Shown here: in pieces, positions 56,181 to 64,000 of the stretch
How positions within the stretch are numbered: position 1 is the first letter of the stretch
Layout of the letters: every line of letters begins with the position of its first letter
Assembly: GCF_005403045.1 (NCBI RefSeq)
Contig: NZ_BJCL01000008.1
Span: 186,001-250,000 of the forward strand
From: Pseudaquabacterium pictum
GTDB taxonomy: Bacteria; Pseudomonadota; Gammaproteobacteria; Burkholderiales; Burkholderiaceae_C
Reading direction: 5' to 3'
DNA: 64,000 bases
Made by a program: the position numbers and the translations under genes
The notes under the pieces: model-generated
Told to the model about the DNA's origin: nothing
What the model saw: the letters and a program-made list of their open reading frames with translations, nothing else
The model's database searches: none

Positions 56181-57818
56181 TCAGAAGCTGGCGGACAACA
56201 CGACATGGGCGCGCCAGTCGCCGCGCTCGGTGCTGACGGCGTCTTGCATGGCGCGCGCGACATCGGCGCGCAACTGCACCGGGCCCCAGCCCAGGCGCAG
56301 GCCGGCACCCACGGCACTGGCGCGGCAGCGGCTGGCGGCCGCGCGGCAGGCGGTGCCGCCCTGGTTGTTGACCTCGCCGGCATCGGCAAAGGCCACCAGG
56401 CGCAGGTCGGTGGTGGGCGGCAGCCAATCGGCACCCAGGCGCGGGCTCAGCAGTTCCAGCGACAGCTGCCAGCCGGAGTCGCCGGACAGCTCGCGCTCCT
56501 GGTAGCCGCGCACCGATTGCGCGCCGCCCAGGCCGAACTGCTCGCCAGCCACCAGCGCGTCGCCGCTGTGCTGCAGGCTGAAGCGGGCGGCCACGCGGGC
56601 CTCGTCCAGCACCGGCATGCTGCCCTGCGCGCCGGCGCGCAGCACGGTGTAGCGGCGCGGTGCGCCAGGGCGCACGGCGTCGAAGTCGGCCTGGTCGCCG
56701 TGGCTGCCGCCCAGCGCCAGGTTCTGGGTGACGCCCAGGGTGAACAGCATGGGCGTGGTGCCGCCCTGCTGGGCCGCCCATTCCACCGACAGGGGCTGCA
56801 CCGACACGCTCTCGCCGGCAGCGCCGCAAGCGCCGGCAGGCAGGCCGGCCACGCTGCAGTCGTTGAGGTAGGCGCGGCTCTCCAGGCCGGTGGTCAGGCG
56901 CTGGTCGAATTCGCCCAGGCGCGGCAGGTACCAGACCACCCGCGCACCGGCGATGCGGCCTGCGCCGGCGAAGCTCAGGTCACCGGCGGCGATGGTCTGC
57001 GTGCCGCCGTCGACGTTGGAGTAGGCGGCGAACAGGTCGATGGCTGCGCGCAGGCCCGGCAGCGGCCAGCGGTAGCCGGCGCTGGCCACCCGCACCATGC
57101 TGGGCTCGGTGGGCGAGGTCTGCAGGTTGATGCTGAACTGGTCGTCATGGCCGGTCAGATCGGCATGCTGCCAGCCCACCGCCAGGCGGTAGCGGCCGGT
57201 GCGGGCGTTGCCCGAGTTGTCGAGCGAGGCGCTGAAACGGTGCACCGGCTGCTCGTCGACCTTGACCGTGGCCTGCACCTCGCCGGGCGCGGCGCCCGGG
57301 CCCAGCAGCACGGCCATGCTCCGGCCAGGGTTCTCGTTGGCGATCTGCAATTCGGCGTCGATGCGGCGCACCCGCGGCGTGGCGCCTTCCACCAACGAGG
57401 GCAGCGCGGCGCGCACCCGCGCCGGGCTGAGCCGCTGGTTGCCCTGCACCAGCACCTGGCCCACCTTGCCCTCGACCACGTTGAGCGTGACCACGCCGTC
57501 GTTCACAGGCTGTGGCGGCAGGTAGACCACCACCGCCGCCCAGCCAGCCTGCACATACAGCGCCTGCACCGCCTGGGCGGCCTTCTGCAGATCGGCCAGG
57601 CTGCGCGCGCCGGTGTGCGGCGCCAGCGCGGCCTGCACCGCCGCGGTGTCGATCAGGGTGTTGCCTTGCACCTGGAAGCTGCGCACCTGCACCTGCTCGG
57701 CGGCAACGGCCTGGGCCTGCGCCGTGGGGTGGGTGGCCAGCCAGGGCAGCGCCACGGCGGCGGCCAGGGCCAGTGCATGCCCGCGTCGCGGTCGGGCCGC
57801 GCGGTGGGTCAGGTTCAT
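56181..57818 (-). CDS. TpsB outer-membrane transporter (ShlB/FhaC/HecB family)
   Basis: 545 residues. GAGGAGGAT lies 3 bases before the ATG at 57818, making this start firm. Signal peptide (about 1-36, ending AQAQ), POTRA domains (about 43-190: VRSFQVQGNTLIDTAAVQ and VNDGVVTLNVVEGKVGQV) and a C-terminal barrel. The conserved loop SVRGYQERELSGDSG contains the VRGY motif of Omp85/TpsB pores. It would thread the following TpsA protein across the outer membrane. Two Cys in a barrel loop (CSVAGLPAGAC) may form a disulfide. First gene of a three-gene operon. Confidence 0.93.
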   Translation of the reverse strand: MNLTHRAARPRRGHALALAAAVALPWLATHPTAQAQAVAAEQVQVRSFQVQGNTLIDTAAVQAALAPHTGARSLADLQKAAQAVQALYVQAGWAAVVVYLPPQPVNDGVVTLNVVEGKVGQVLVQGNQRLSPARVRAALPSLVEGATPRVRRIDAELQIANENPGRSMAVLLGPGAAPGEVQATVKVDEQPVHRFSASLDNSGNARTGRYRLAVGWQHADLTGHDDQFSINLQTSPTEPSMVRVASAGYRWPLPGLRAAIDLFAAYSNVDGGTQTIAAGDLSFAGAGRIAGARVVWYLPRLGEFDQRLTTGLESRAYLNDCSVAGLPAGACGAAGESVSVQPLSVEWAAQQGGTTPMLFTLGVTQNLALGGSHGDQADFDAVRPGAPRRYTVLRAGAQGSMPVLDEARVAARFSLQHSGDALVAGEQFGLGGAQSVRGYQERELSGDSGWQLSLELLSPRLGADWLPPTTDLRLVAFADAGEVNNQGGTACRAAASRCRASAVGAGLRLGWGPVQLRADVARAMQDAVSTERGDWRAHVVLSASF

Positions 57819-58003
57819 GGATCCTCCTCGATCTGACGACGGGCCGGCCTGTCGATCGGCCGCATCCCCAACCATGCCATGTTGCCTGCTGGCTGCCCAG
57901 CCACCCATCCAGATGTCCACCGAAATGGAGAGATGCGGCACCGGCGCGACAATGCCGACTCATCCGCCTCCCCCGGCCCTCCCCCCAGACCGATCGCCAC
58001 GCC
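57819..58003. other. Divergent promoter region tpsB / ABC binding protein
   Basis: 185 bases between oppositely directed genes. It must hold both promoters. GACAAT at about 57949 could be part of a -10 for the plus strand; no convincing pair is called. Part of a GC-rich dyad (CGGCCGGCC, CGATCGGCCG) lies at 57840-57862. Confidence 0.4.
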
Positions 58004-59119
58004 ATGCTGCAGCGCCTGATGCTTCTCGTCCTGCTGGCCGTCGCCGCTGCACTGCCGGCGCGGGCACAGATCCTGATCGGCCAGACGGCCGGCCACACCG
58101 GCGCGGTGGCCGCCACAGTGAAGGAGGCCACGGCCGGAGCCAAGCTGCTGTTCGACAGCCTCAATGCGCGCAACGGCATCGGCGGCCAGAAGCTGGAGCT
58201 GGTGGTGCTGGACGACGGCTTCGATCCGCAGCGCGCGGCCGACAATGCGAAGGCGCTGATCGAGCGCGGCGTGGTGGCGCTGTTCCTCACCCGGGGCACG
58301 CCGCACAACCAGAAGATCATGCCGTTGCTGACCGAGTACAAGGTGCCGCTGGTGGGCCCGAGCACCGGCGCGATGGTGCTGCACGAGCCGGTGCACCCCT
58401 GGCTGTTCAATGTGCGCGCCACCTACCAGCGCGAGGCCGAGCGCAGCATCAAGCACCTGCTGGCCACCGGCGTCACCCGCATCGCCCTGGTGCAGGTGGA
58501 CGACAGCTTCGGCCAGGACGCCGCCACCGGCGCGCTGCGCGGCTTCGGCACCGGGCTGAAGCCGGTGGTGCACGACACCTACGACCGCGCCAAGCCCAGC
58601 TTCGGCGCCATCGTGCAGCGGCTGGTGGCGGCCGATGCGCAGGCCGTGCTGTTCATCGGCTCGGGCACGGCGGTGGTCGAGGGCATCCAGGCGCTGCGCA
58701 ATGCCGGCTCTCGGGCCCAGGCGCTGACGCTGAGCAACAACGCCTCGGCCGGCTTCATCAAGGCACTGGGCGAGCAAGCCCGCGGCGTGGTGGTCAGCCA
58801 GGTGCTGCCGGGCGAGCGGTCGATGGGCGTGCCGATGGTCAAGGAAGCACACGACCTGGCCAAGGCCCGTGGCGTCGACCCGCAGGCCATCACCCCGGCC
58901 TTCCTGGAAGGTTATGCCGCCGCCAAGGTGCTGGCCGAGGGCCTGCGCCGCGCCGCCGCCAGCGGCGCGCTGAACCGCGCCGGCCTGCAGCGCGCGCTGG
59001 AGGGCCTGAAGAACTACGACCTGGGCGGGCTGGAACTGAGCTTCAGCGCCACCGACCACACCGGCCTGGACTACGCCGATCTGTCGATCATCGGCGCCGA
59101 CGGCCGTTTTCGGCGGTGA
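58004..59119 (+). CDS. Type I periplasmic substrate-binding protein
   Basis: 371 residues. Signal peptide (1-23, ending ARAQ), then ILIGQTAGHTGAVAATVKEA, the start of a LivK-like type I binding fold, with LFLTRGTPHNQKIMPLL and VPLVGPSTGAMVLHE in the ligand cleft. Such proteins bind amino acids, amides or aromatic acids. No LivHMGF genes adjoin; instead the stop overlaps a LolD-type ATPase gene (GTGA). The ligand is unknown. It could act as a sensor or deliver ligand to an importer elsewhere. Confidence 0.88.
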   Translation: MLQRLMLLVLLAVAAALPARAQILIGQTAGHTGAVAATVKEATAGAKLLFDSLNARNGIGGQKLELVVLDDGFDPQRAADNAKALIERGVVALFLTRGTPHNQKIMPLLTEYKVPLVGPSTGAMVLHEPVHPWLFNVRATYQREAERSIKHLLATGVTRIALVQVDDSFGQDAATGALRGFGTGLKPVVHDTYDRAKPSFGAIVQRLVAADAQAVLFIGSGTAVVEGIQALRNAGSRAQALTLSNNASAGFIKALGEQARGVVVSQVLPGERSMGVPMVKEAHDLAKARGVDPQAITPAFLEGYAAAKVLAEGLRRAAASGALNRAGLQRALEGLKNYDLGGLELSFSATDHTGLDYADLSIIGADGRFRR

Positions 59120-59814
59120 GCGCCAGCGGCACCGCGGCGCTGGACCTGCAGGGCCTGCGCTACCGCTGGCCGGGTGCAGCGGCCGACACCCTGGCCATCG
59201 AGGCGCTGACGCTCGCGCCGGGCGACAGCGTCTTCCTGCGCGGGCCCAGCGGCTGCGGCAAGAGCACGCTGCTGAGCCTGTGCGCCGGCGTGCTGCTGCC
59301 CGATGCCGGCGCGGTGCGGCTGCTGGGCCAGCCCTGGCAGGCGTTGGGCGCCAGCGCCCGTGACCGCCACCGCGCCGACCACCTGGGCTACATCTTCCAG
59401 CAGTTCAACCTGCTGCCCTACCTCAGCGTGCTGGACAACGTGCGCCTGCCGCTGCGCTTCTCGGCGCGGCGGGCGCAGCGCGCCGGGCCGCAGGCCGCCG
59501 AAGACCTGCTGGTCCGCACCGAGCTGCCCCGCGCGCTGTGGACGCAAGCCGCCGGCACGCTGTCGGTGGGCCAGCAGCAGCGGGTGGCGGCAGCGCGGGC
59601 GCTGATCGGCGCGCCGGCGGTGGTGATCGCCGACGAGCCCACCTCCGCGCTCGACGAAGCCCTGCGCGAGGCCTTCATGGCCCTGCTGCTCGACAGCTGC
59701 GCCGCCGCCGGCAGCGCGCTGCTGTTCGTCAGCCATGATGCCCGGCTGGCGCAGCGCTTTGCCCGGGTGGTCGATCTGCCGGCCATCAACCACGCGGCGC
59801 GGGCGGCGGCATGA
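59116..59814 (+). CDS. ABC transporter ATP-binding protein (LolD/MacB type)
   Basis: 232 residues from a GTG overlapping the preceding stop. Walker A GPSGCGKST, the Q loop in YIFQQFNLLPYL, signature LSVGQQQRVAAARAL (V for the usual G), Walker B VVIADEPTSALD and H loop LLFVSHD. The FQQFNLLPYLSVLDNV stretch is typical of LolD/MacB-class ATPases that drive mechanotransmission rather than import. It pairs with the FtsX-like permease that follows with a 4-base overlap. Confidence 0.92.
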   Translation: MSASGTAALDLQGLRYRWPGAAADTLAIEALTLAPGDSVFLRGPSGCGKSTLLSLCAGVLLPDAGAVRLLGQPWQALGASARDRHRADHLGYIFQQFNLLPYLSVLDNVRLPLRFSARRAQRAGPQAAEDLLVRTELPRALWTQAAGTLSVGQQQRVAAARALIGAPAVVIADEPTSALDEALREAFMALLLDSCAAAGSALLFVSHDARLAQRFARVVDLPAINHAARAAA

Positions 59815-61073
59815 CCGCGTTGCTGCATCTCGCCGCGCGCAGCGCGTGGAACCGCCGCTTCGTGCTGGGGCTGGTGGTGCTGTCGATCGCGCTGAGCACC
59901 TTCCTGCTGCTGGGCATCGAGCGGCTGCGGCAGGACCTGCGGGCCAACTTCGCGCAGGCGGTGTCGGGCACCGACCTGATCGTCGGCGCGCGCACCGGGC
60001 CGGTGCAGCTGCTGCTGTACGCGGTGTTCCGCATCGGCAACGCCACCAACAACATCCGCTACAGCAGCGCCGAGGCCATCGCCCAGCACCGCGGCGTGGC
60101 CTGGATGGTGCCGCTGAGCCTGGGCGACAGCCACCGCGGCTTCGCGGTGCTGGGCACCACCACCGGCTACTTCGAGCATTTCCGCCACGGCCAGAAGCAG
60201 CGCCTGGTGCTGGCCCAGGGCAAGCCCTTCGAGGCCCTGTACGACACCGTGGTCGGCGCTGAAGTGGCGCGCCGGCTGGGCTACACGCTGGGCCAGCGCA
60301 TCGTGCTCAGCCATGGCGACGGGGCCATGGCCGCCAACGACCATGCCGACAAGCCGTTCACCATCGTCGGCATCCTGGCGCCCACCGGCACGCCGGTGGA
60401 CCGCACGGTGCACATCAGCCTGCAGGCGATGGAGGCCATCCACCTCGACTGGATGGCCGGCGCGCCGCTGCCCGGCCAGGCGGTCAGTGCCGAGCAGGCG
60501 GCGCAGAGGGACCTGACGCCGCGCACCATCACCGCCGCGCTGATCGGCCTGAAGAGCCGGGCCGCGGTGTTCGCGGTGCAGCGCGACGTGGCCGCCTTCC
60601 GCGCCGAGCCGCTGCTGGCCATCCTGCCCGGCGTGGCGCTGGATGAGCTCTGGGACGTGGTCGGCCTGGGCGAACGCGGCCTGCAGGCGATGAGCGCCCT
60701 GGTGGCCACCGTCAGCCTGGCCGGCCTGGTGGCGGTGATCCTGGCCGGGCTGAACGAGCGCCGGCGCGAGCTGGCCATCCTGCGCGCGGTGGGTGCCGGC
60801 CCGCGGCAGATGCTGGCCCTGCTGGCGGCCGAGGGCCTGCTCGTCACCGGTGCCGGCGTGGCCCTGGGCGCGCTGGCCTGCTGGGGCACGGTGGCGCTGG
60901 CCGGCGGCTGGGTGCAGGCGCAATTCGGCATCACGCTGCAACTGCTGTCACCTGGCTATGCAGAATGGCGCCTGATGGCCGCGGTGCTGGCCGGCGGCCT
61001 GCTGGCCAGCCTGGTGCCGGGCTGGCGGGCCTACCGCCTGTCGCTGTCCGATGGCCTGTCTCCCAGGATCTGA
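59811..61073 (+). CDS. FtsX/MacB-type ABC permease
   Basis: 420 residues. One N-terminal helix (about 18-38), a large periplasmic domain (about 40-280) and three C-terminal helices form the type VII ABC architecture of LolCE, FtsX and MacB. NERRRELAILRAVGAGPRQML, the FtsX-family cytosolic motif, is present near residue 310. With the preceding ATPase it forms a mechanotransducing complex. The adjacent DUF3299 gene gives a set reminiscent of the zinc-linked ZrgBCD transporter genes of Vibrio; a metal role is an inference. Confidence 0.9.
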   Translation: MTALLHLAARSAWNRRFVLGLVVLSIALSTFLLLGIERLRQDLRANFAQAVSGTDLIVGARTGPVQLLLYAVFRIGNATNNIRYSSAEAIAQHRGVAWMVPLSLGDSHRGFAVLGTTTGYFEHFRHGQKQRLVLAQGKPFEALYDTVVGAEVARRLGYTLGQRIVLSHGDGAMAANDHADKPFTIVGILAPTGTPVDRTVHISLQAMEAIHLDWMAGAPLPGQAVSAEQAAQRDLTPRTITAALIGLKSRAAVFAVQRDVAAFRAEPLLAILPGVALDELWDVVGLGERGLQAMSALVATVSLAGLVAVILAGLNERRRELAILRAVGAGPRQMLALLAAEGLLVTGAGVALGALACWGTVALAGGWVQAQFGITLQLLSPGYAEWRLMAAVLAGGLLASLVPGWRAYRLSLSDGLSPRI

Positions 61074-61076
61074 ACC

Positions 61077-61664
61077 ATGCCCACCTCTGCCCTCCCCCGC
61101 CGCCAATGGCTGCAGTGCGCTGCCGGCCTGCTGGCGGCTGGCGCGCTGCCCTTGGCCGCCCAGCCGCTGCCCAAGCCCACCACCAACAGCGCGGGCTACA
61201 CCGAGATCCGCTGGGACGACCTGGTGCCCAAGGGCTGGGATCCGGCCAAGCTGCTCAAGGACAAGGGCCTCGGCGACACCGCCATGCTGATCGACGGTGA
61301 TCCCAAGACGCAGGCCCTGATGCAGCAGATGCGCGAGGTCTGGGACAACGCCCCCACCGAGCCGGCACTGAACAACACCCGCGTCAAGCTGCCCGGCTAC
61401 CTGGTGCCGCTGGAAGAAGTGGCCGAGGGCCACACCGAATTCCTGCTGGTGCCCTACTTCGGCGCCTGCATCCACACGCCGCCACCGCCGGCCAACCAGA
61501 TCGTGCTGGTGGTGCCGGCCAAGCCGGCCGGCGGCCTGCGCAGCATGGACACGGTGTGGGTCAGCGGCGTGCTCAAGACCAGCCGCAACAACTCGGCCAT
61601 GGGCACCACCGGCTACCGGCTGGAGGCCGCCCTGGTGGAACGCTACAAGCCGCCGGCGCGGTGA
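61077..61664 (+). CDS. DUF3299 exported protein
   Basis: 195 residues. A Tat-like or Sec signal (RRQWLQCAAGLLAAGALPLAA) at about 5-28, then ITEIRWDDLVPKGWDP-like sequence and the family signature LVPYFGACIHTPPPPANQIV, with a conserved Cys-His pair that may bind metal. Such proteins commonly follow LolD/FtsX-type ABC genes in Proteobacteria, here by 3 bases. Exact role is not established. The stop overlaps the next gene start (GTGA). Confidence 0.9.
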   Translation: MPTSALPRRQWLQCAAGLLAAGALPLAAQPLPKPTTNSAGYTEIRWDDLVPKGWDPAKLLKDKGLGDTAMLIDGDPKTQALMQQMREVWDNAPTEPALNNTRVKLPGYLVPLEEVAEGHTEFLLVPYFGACIHTPPPPANQIVLVVPAKPAGGLRSMDTVWVSGVLKTSRNNSAMGTTGYRLEAALVERYKPPAR

Positions 61665-62350
61665 GCGAGGCCGCGCTGCCGGGCGGTGTGGCCTGGTGGT
61701 GGGCGCAGATCACCCGCCTGGGCGAGGCGCAGATCCTGCTGCCGGCGATGGCGCTGTCGCTGCTGTGGCTGTGGCGCCAGCCGGGCGGGCCGCGGCTGGC
61801 ACTGGCCTGGCTGCTGGCCAGCGGCGTGGCGGTGGCCGTCACCACCACCAGCAAGATCGCCTTCCTGGGCTTCGGCATCGGCCATGCGCCGCTGGACTTC
61901 ACCGGCTTCTCGGGCCACGCGATGTTTGCGGCGGCGCTGATGCCGTTGCTGCTGCGCCTGGCGCTGGGGCCGCGCACGGCCGACGGCCGGCGGCGGGTGC
62001 TGATCCTGGGCTACCTGCTGGCGCTGGCGGTGGCGGTGTCGCGGGTGAAGGTGGGCGCACACTCGGTCAGCGAGGTGGTGGCCGGCTACGGCCTGGGCGC
62101 CGCGGCCAGCGCGCTGGCGCTGCGGGCCGGGCGCTGGCCGGCGCTGCCGCTGGCCCGCTGGATGCCGCTGGCCCTGCTGGCCTGGGCGCTGCTGGGGGTG
62201 GTCGGTGCGCCGGCGTCGCGCACCCATGACTGGGTCACCCGGCTGTCGCTGGCGCTGTCGGGCCGGCCGCAGGCCTACCAGCGCTGGGAGATGCACCGCG
62301 ACCACCAGCAACGGCTGTCGCCGCCAGCGGTGTCACTGCCAACACGCTGA
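61661..62350 (+). CDS. PAP2-family membrane phosphatase
   Basis: 229 residues, GTG start overlapping the DUF3299 stop. About six membrane helices. PAP2 motif 2 is visible as FSGHAMFAA and motif 3 as SRVKVGAHSVSEVVAG; the usual Asp four residues after the His is Glu. Motif 1 (KxxxxxxRP) is not evident, although TSKIAFLGFG is in its place. It may dephosphorylate undecaprenyl or phosphatidate lipids, but missing motif 1 residues make activity uncertain. Its 3' end overlaps the convergent small gene by 18 bases. Confidence 0.82.
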   Translation: MSEAALPGGVAWWWAQITRLGEAQILLPAMALSLLWLWRQPGGPRLALAWLLASGVAVAVTTTSKIAFLGFGIGHAPLDFTGFSGHAMFAAALMPLLLRLALGPRTADGRRRVLILGYLLALAVAVSRVKVGAHSVSEVVAGYGLGAAASALALRAGRWPALPLARWMPLALLAWALLGVVGAPASRTHDWVTRLSLALSGRPQAYQRWEMHRDHQQRLSPPAVSLPTR

Positions 62351-62587
62351 CGGCGCCGCCGGCGCGCCCAGCGCAGCCAGCCACAGCGCGGCCACGGTGC
62401 CGTCATCGGGCAGGTCGGACGGACCCAGCTCCTGCACCGCCAGGCCCTGGCGCAGCGCCCAACTCGATTCGAACCAGCCGCAAACCGGGCTGGCGTCCTC
62501 CACGGGCGGGTCGCCATCCACCGCGGCGGGCGGCACCCGGGGGATGCTGACATGCACGACGATGCGGGGGCGGTCGGTGGTGGCCAT
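62333..62587 (-). CDS. Small conserved-looking hypothetical protein
   Basis: 84 residues from ATG 62587 (MATTDRPRIVVHVS). A short strand-rich start is followed by VCGWFESSWALRQGLAVQEL, a pattern I associate with small cytosolic proteins of unknown function in Burkholderiales, and an Ala-rich end. It lies between two plus-strand genes, convergent with the PAP2 gene. Function unknown. Confidence 0.6.
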   Translation of the reverse strand: MATTDRPRIVVHVSIPRVPPAAVDGDPPVEDASPVCGWFESSWALRQGLAVQELGPSDLPDDGTVAALWLAALGAPAAPSACWQ

Positions 62588-62736
62588 GCGGGTCTCCGGC
62601 AGTGGTTGGCAGGCAGGTGCAGCCATGGTCGGCCGGCCAGCGACGCCGCACCATCACCCGGCGGTCGGAGAGAAGGGGGGACCCCGCGACGGGGGAGCTG
62701 TGCAAACATCACAACCCGCCCAGCCCGGAGCACCGC

Positions 62737-63444
62737 ATGTGTGGCCGCTACGTCGTCGCCTATGACCCGCAGACCCTGGTGTCGGGCTTCAGCCTGACCC
62801 GCATCCAGCCCTTCGGGCCGCGCTTCAACATCGCGCCGCAGTCCGACGTGCCCGTGGTCTACGAGACCAAGGAAGGCGAGCGCATCGCCGAGACCATGCG
62901 CTGGGGCCTGGTGCCGCACTGGGCCAAGGACCCCGCCCTGGGCGCCAAGCTGAACAACGCCCGCAGCGAGGGCATGGCCGAGAAGCCGTCGTTCCGCCAG
63001 GCGGTGCGGCGGCGGCGCTGCATCCTGCCGGCCAGCGGCTTCTACGAATGGCAGCCGGTCACCGGCCCCGACGGCAAGCCGGCCAAGCAGCCGCACTACA
63101 TCAGCCCGGTGGACGCGCCCTTCTTCGCGATGGCCGGGCTGTTCGAGGCCTGGCGCGCCCCGGCGGCCGAGGGCGCCGACGCCGGCGACTGGCTGCTGAC
63201 CTGCTGCGTCATCACCACTGCCGCCAATGCGCTGATGGCGCCCATCCACGACCGCATGCCGGTGATGCTGCCGCCGGCGCAGTGGGCCGCCTGGCTGGAC
63301 CGCGGCAACACCGACGCCGCCAGCCTGGCGCCGCTGCTCCAAGGCCTGCCCGAGGGCGCGATGCAGGCCTGGCCGGTGGCACGCGCGGTGGGCCGGTCCA
63401 GCGCCGAGGGGCCGGACCTGATCCTGCCGCTGCCGCCGGCCTGA
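62737..63444 (+). CDS. SRAP-domain protein (YedK/HMCES family)
   Basis: 235 residues starting Met-Cys-Gly-Arg-Tyr, so that Cys2 becomes the N-terminal nucleophile. The active-site set is complete: RFNIAPQ, N74 in KLNNARSEG, E104 in PASGFYEWQP and His in PIHDRMPVMLPP. The protein forms a stable thiazolidine link with abasic sites in single-stranded DNA and shields them. It stands alone, preceded by the 150-base spacer 62588-62736. Confidence 0.95.
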   Translation: MCGRYVVAYDPQTLVSGFSLTRIQPFGPRFNIAPQSDVPVVYETKEGERIAETMRWGLVPHWAKDPALGAKLNNARSEGMAEKPSFRQAVRRRRCILPASGFYEWQPVTGPDGKPAKQPHYISPVDAPFFAMAGLFEAWRAPAAEGADAGDWLLTCCVITTAANALMAPIHDRMPVMLPPAQWAAWLDRGNTDAASLAPLLQGLPEGAMQAWPVARAVGRSSAEGPDLILPLPPA

Positions 63445-63483
63445 CGGCCACGGTCACCGCAGCCGGCTATGCTCGGCGCCTCC

Positions 63484-63870
63484 ATGCGCCAGCGCCTGCT
63501 CGCCCTCTCGCTCAGCCTGCTGCTGCTGCTCACGCAGCAGCTGGGCGCGCTGCACCTGCTGTCGCATGTGCTGCAGCCCCCTGGGCTGGCCACGCTGGAG
63601 ACCGGGGCCGACAGCGGGCCACACGGCCACGACCATGGCCACCACCACGGCGACCACCACGGCGACGGCGGCCATGCCGACGCCGGCGATGCGCTGTGCC
63701 AGATCTGCCTGGTGCTGGCGACGCTGGGCGCGGCCAGTCTGCCGGTGGTCTGGGGCTGGCTGGCCCGCCAGGCCCGCGGCGGAGCGCCGCTGCCCATGCC
63801 ACGGCCGGCACCCCGGCGGCTGGCCACGGCCCCCTGGCAAGCCCGCGCCCCGCCCCTGCGCCTGCACTGA
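63484..63870 (+). CDS. His-rich DUF2946-like exported protein
   Basis: 128 residues from ATG 63484; the ATG at 63469 would add five residues. A hydrophobic N-terminal segment (about 5-25), then a His/Gly/Asp-rich stretch at about 46-70, then CQICL followed by a second hydrophobic segment. Short proteins with this layout (DUF2946-like) often stand before TonB-dependent receptors for metals. It probably binds zinc or copper in the periplasm. Function inferred from composition and position. Confidence 0.7.
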   Translation: MRQRLLALSLSLLLLLTQQLGALHLLSHVLQPPGLATLETGADSGPHGHDHGHHHGDHHGDGGHADAGDALCQICLVLATLGAASLPVVWGWLARQARGGAPLPMPRPAPRRLATAPWQARAPPLRLH

Positions 63871-63948
63871 CCCGCCCGCCTGCCCGCGCAACGGCCCGCC
63901 TCCACGGCGGGCTGGCGCCGGCCACCGTCATTCCTGCAGGACTTCCCC

Positions 63949-64000
63949 ATGCCTTTGCCTCTGCATCTGCGGAGCGCGCAGCGTCGCGCGCCCCGCTTCT
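63949..64000 (+). CDS. Start of a further gene, cut by window end
   Basis: ATG at 63949 with AGGA 7 bases upstream. 17 codons are visible, beginning MPLPLHLRSAQRRAPR, basic like the start of a signal peptide. By analogy with other DUF2946 loci it may be a TonB-dependent receptor, but too little sequence is present to tell. Confidence 0.35.
   Translation, partial: MPLPLHLRSAQRRAPRF

Noticed and set aside
62461-62478. tRNA T-arm-like sequence (GGTTCGAATC on the minus strand)
   Set aside because: It encodes Trp-Phe-Glu-Ser-Ser in the small gene at 62333-62587; no acceptor stem, anticodon arm or CCA is nearby.
63620-63680. Second short-period CAC/GGC repeat
   Set aside because: Codes for the His-rich stretch of the DUF2946-like protein.

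Overview
The window is very GC-rich, with strong G/C bias at third codon positions and long open antisense frames as a by-product. Gene content points to Burkholderiales (Betaproteobacteria), probably the Rubrivivax/Leptothrix/Ideonella side of the order. The grounds are the tlpA-accB-accC-prmA-DUF3426 block, an aerobic benzoyl-CoA (box) cluster with BoxR, a PEP-CTERM protein behind a sigma-54 promoter, TRAP and Liv-type transporters, and a double-length UvrA. No rRNA, tRNA, CRISPR array or insertion sequence was found.

Layout. 1-9445 (+) is mostly housekeeping: the end of an RNB ribonuclease, a TonB-like protein, aroE, mtgA, a conserved hypothetical, a TlpA-like thioredoxin, accB, accC, prmA, a DUF3426 zinc-ribbon protein and a PfkB kinase. 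9452-16374 (-) is a catabolic operon that should take quinate/shikimate to protocatechuate: a TetR regulator, a DctQ-DctM-DctP transporter, an NAD-type quinate/shikimate dehydrogenase, an HPPD-like protein, 3-dehydroshikimate dehydratase and a type II dehydroquinase. 16466-20335 (+) is a sphaeroides-heme-protein/diheme-cytochrome/cytochrome b set followed by a QseBC-like two-component system. 20371-23389 holds an MFS carrier, a CDF metal exporter and a DUF1275 protein. 23390-25256 holds a PEP-CTERM protein and a small tautomerase.

25291-40476 is the aerobic benzoate module. On the minus strand run boxC, boxB, boxA and a 3-oxoadipyl-CoA thiolase, with boxR separate. On the plus strand run a PnbB-like protein, benzoate-CoA ligase, an alpha/beta hydrolase and a complete LivKHMGF-type importer. 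Two control regions (about 31.1 kb and 32.9-33.0 kb) share TGCA-N6-TGCA operator pairs placed on the promoters. Together with the quinate operon this is a strong aromatic-acid island; both routes end at 3-oxoadipyl-CoA.

40637-44016 has two small exported proteins and a NarL regulator divergent from a hybrid histidine kinase. 44358-50117 (-) encodes a 1919-residue tandem UvrA. 50238-57818 (-) is the most unusual unit: a TpsB pore, a 1760-residue TpsA exoprotein ending in a caspase-like protease domain, and an OmpA-family lattice protein. 58004-64000 (+) has a type I binding protein overlapping a LolD/FtsX-type ABC pair, a DUF3299 protein, a PAP2 phosphatase, an SRAP protein, a His-rich DUF2946-like protein and the first codons of a further gene.

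All functions are read from motifs, lengths and gene order; no database search was run.
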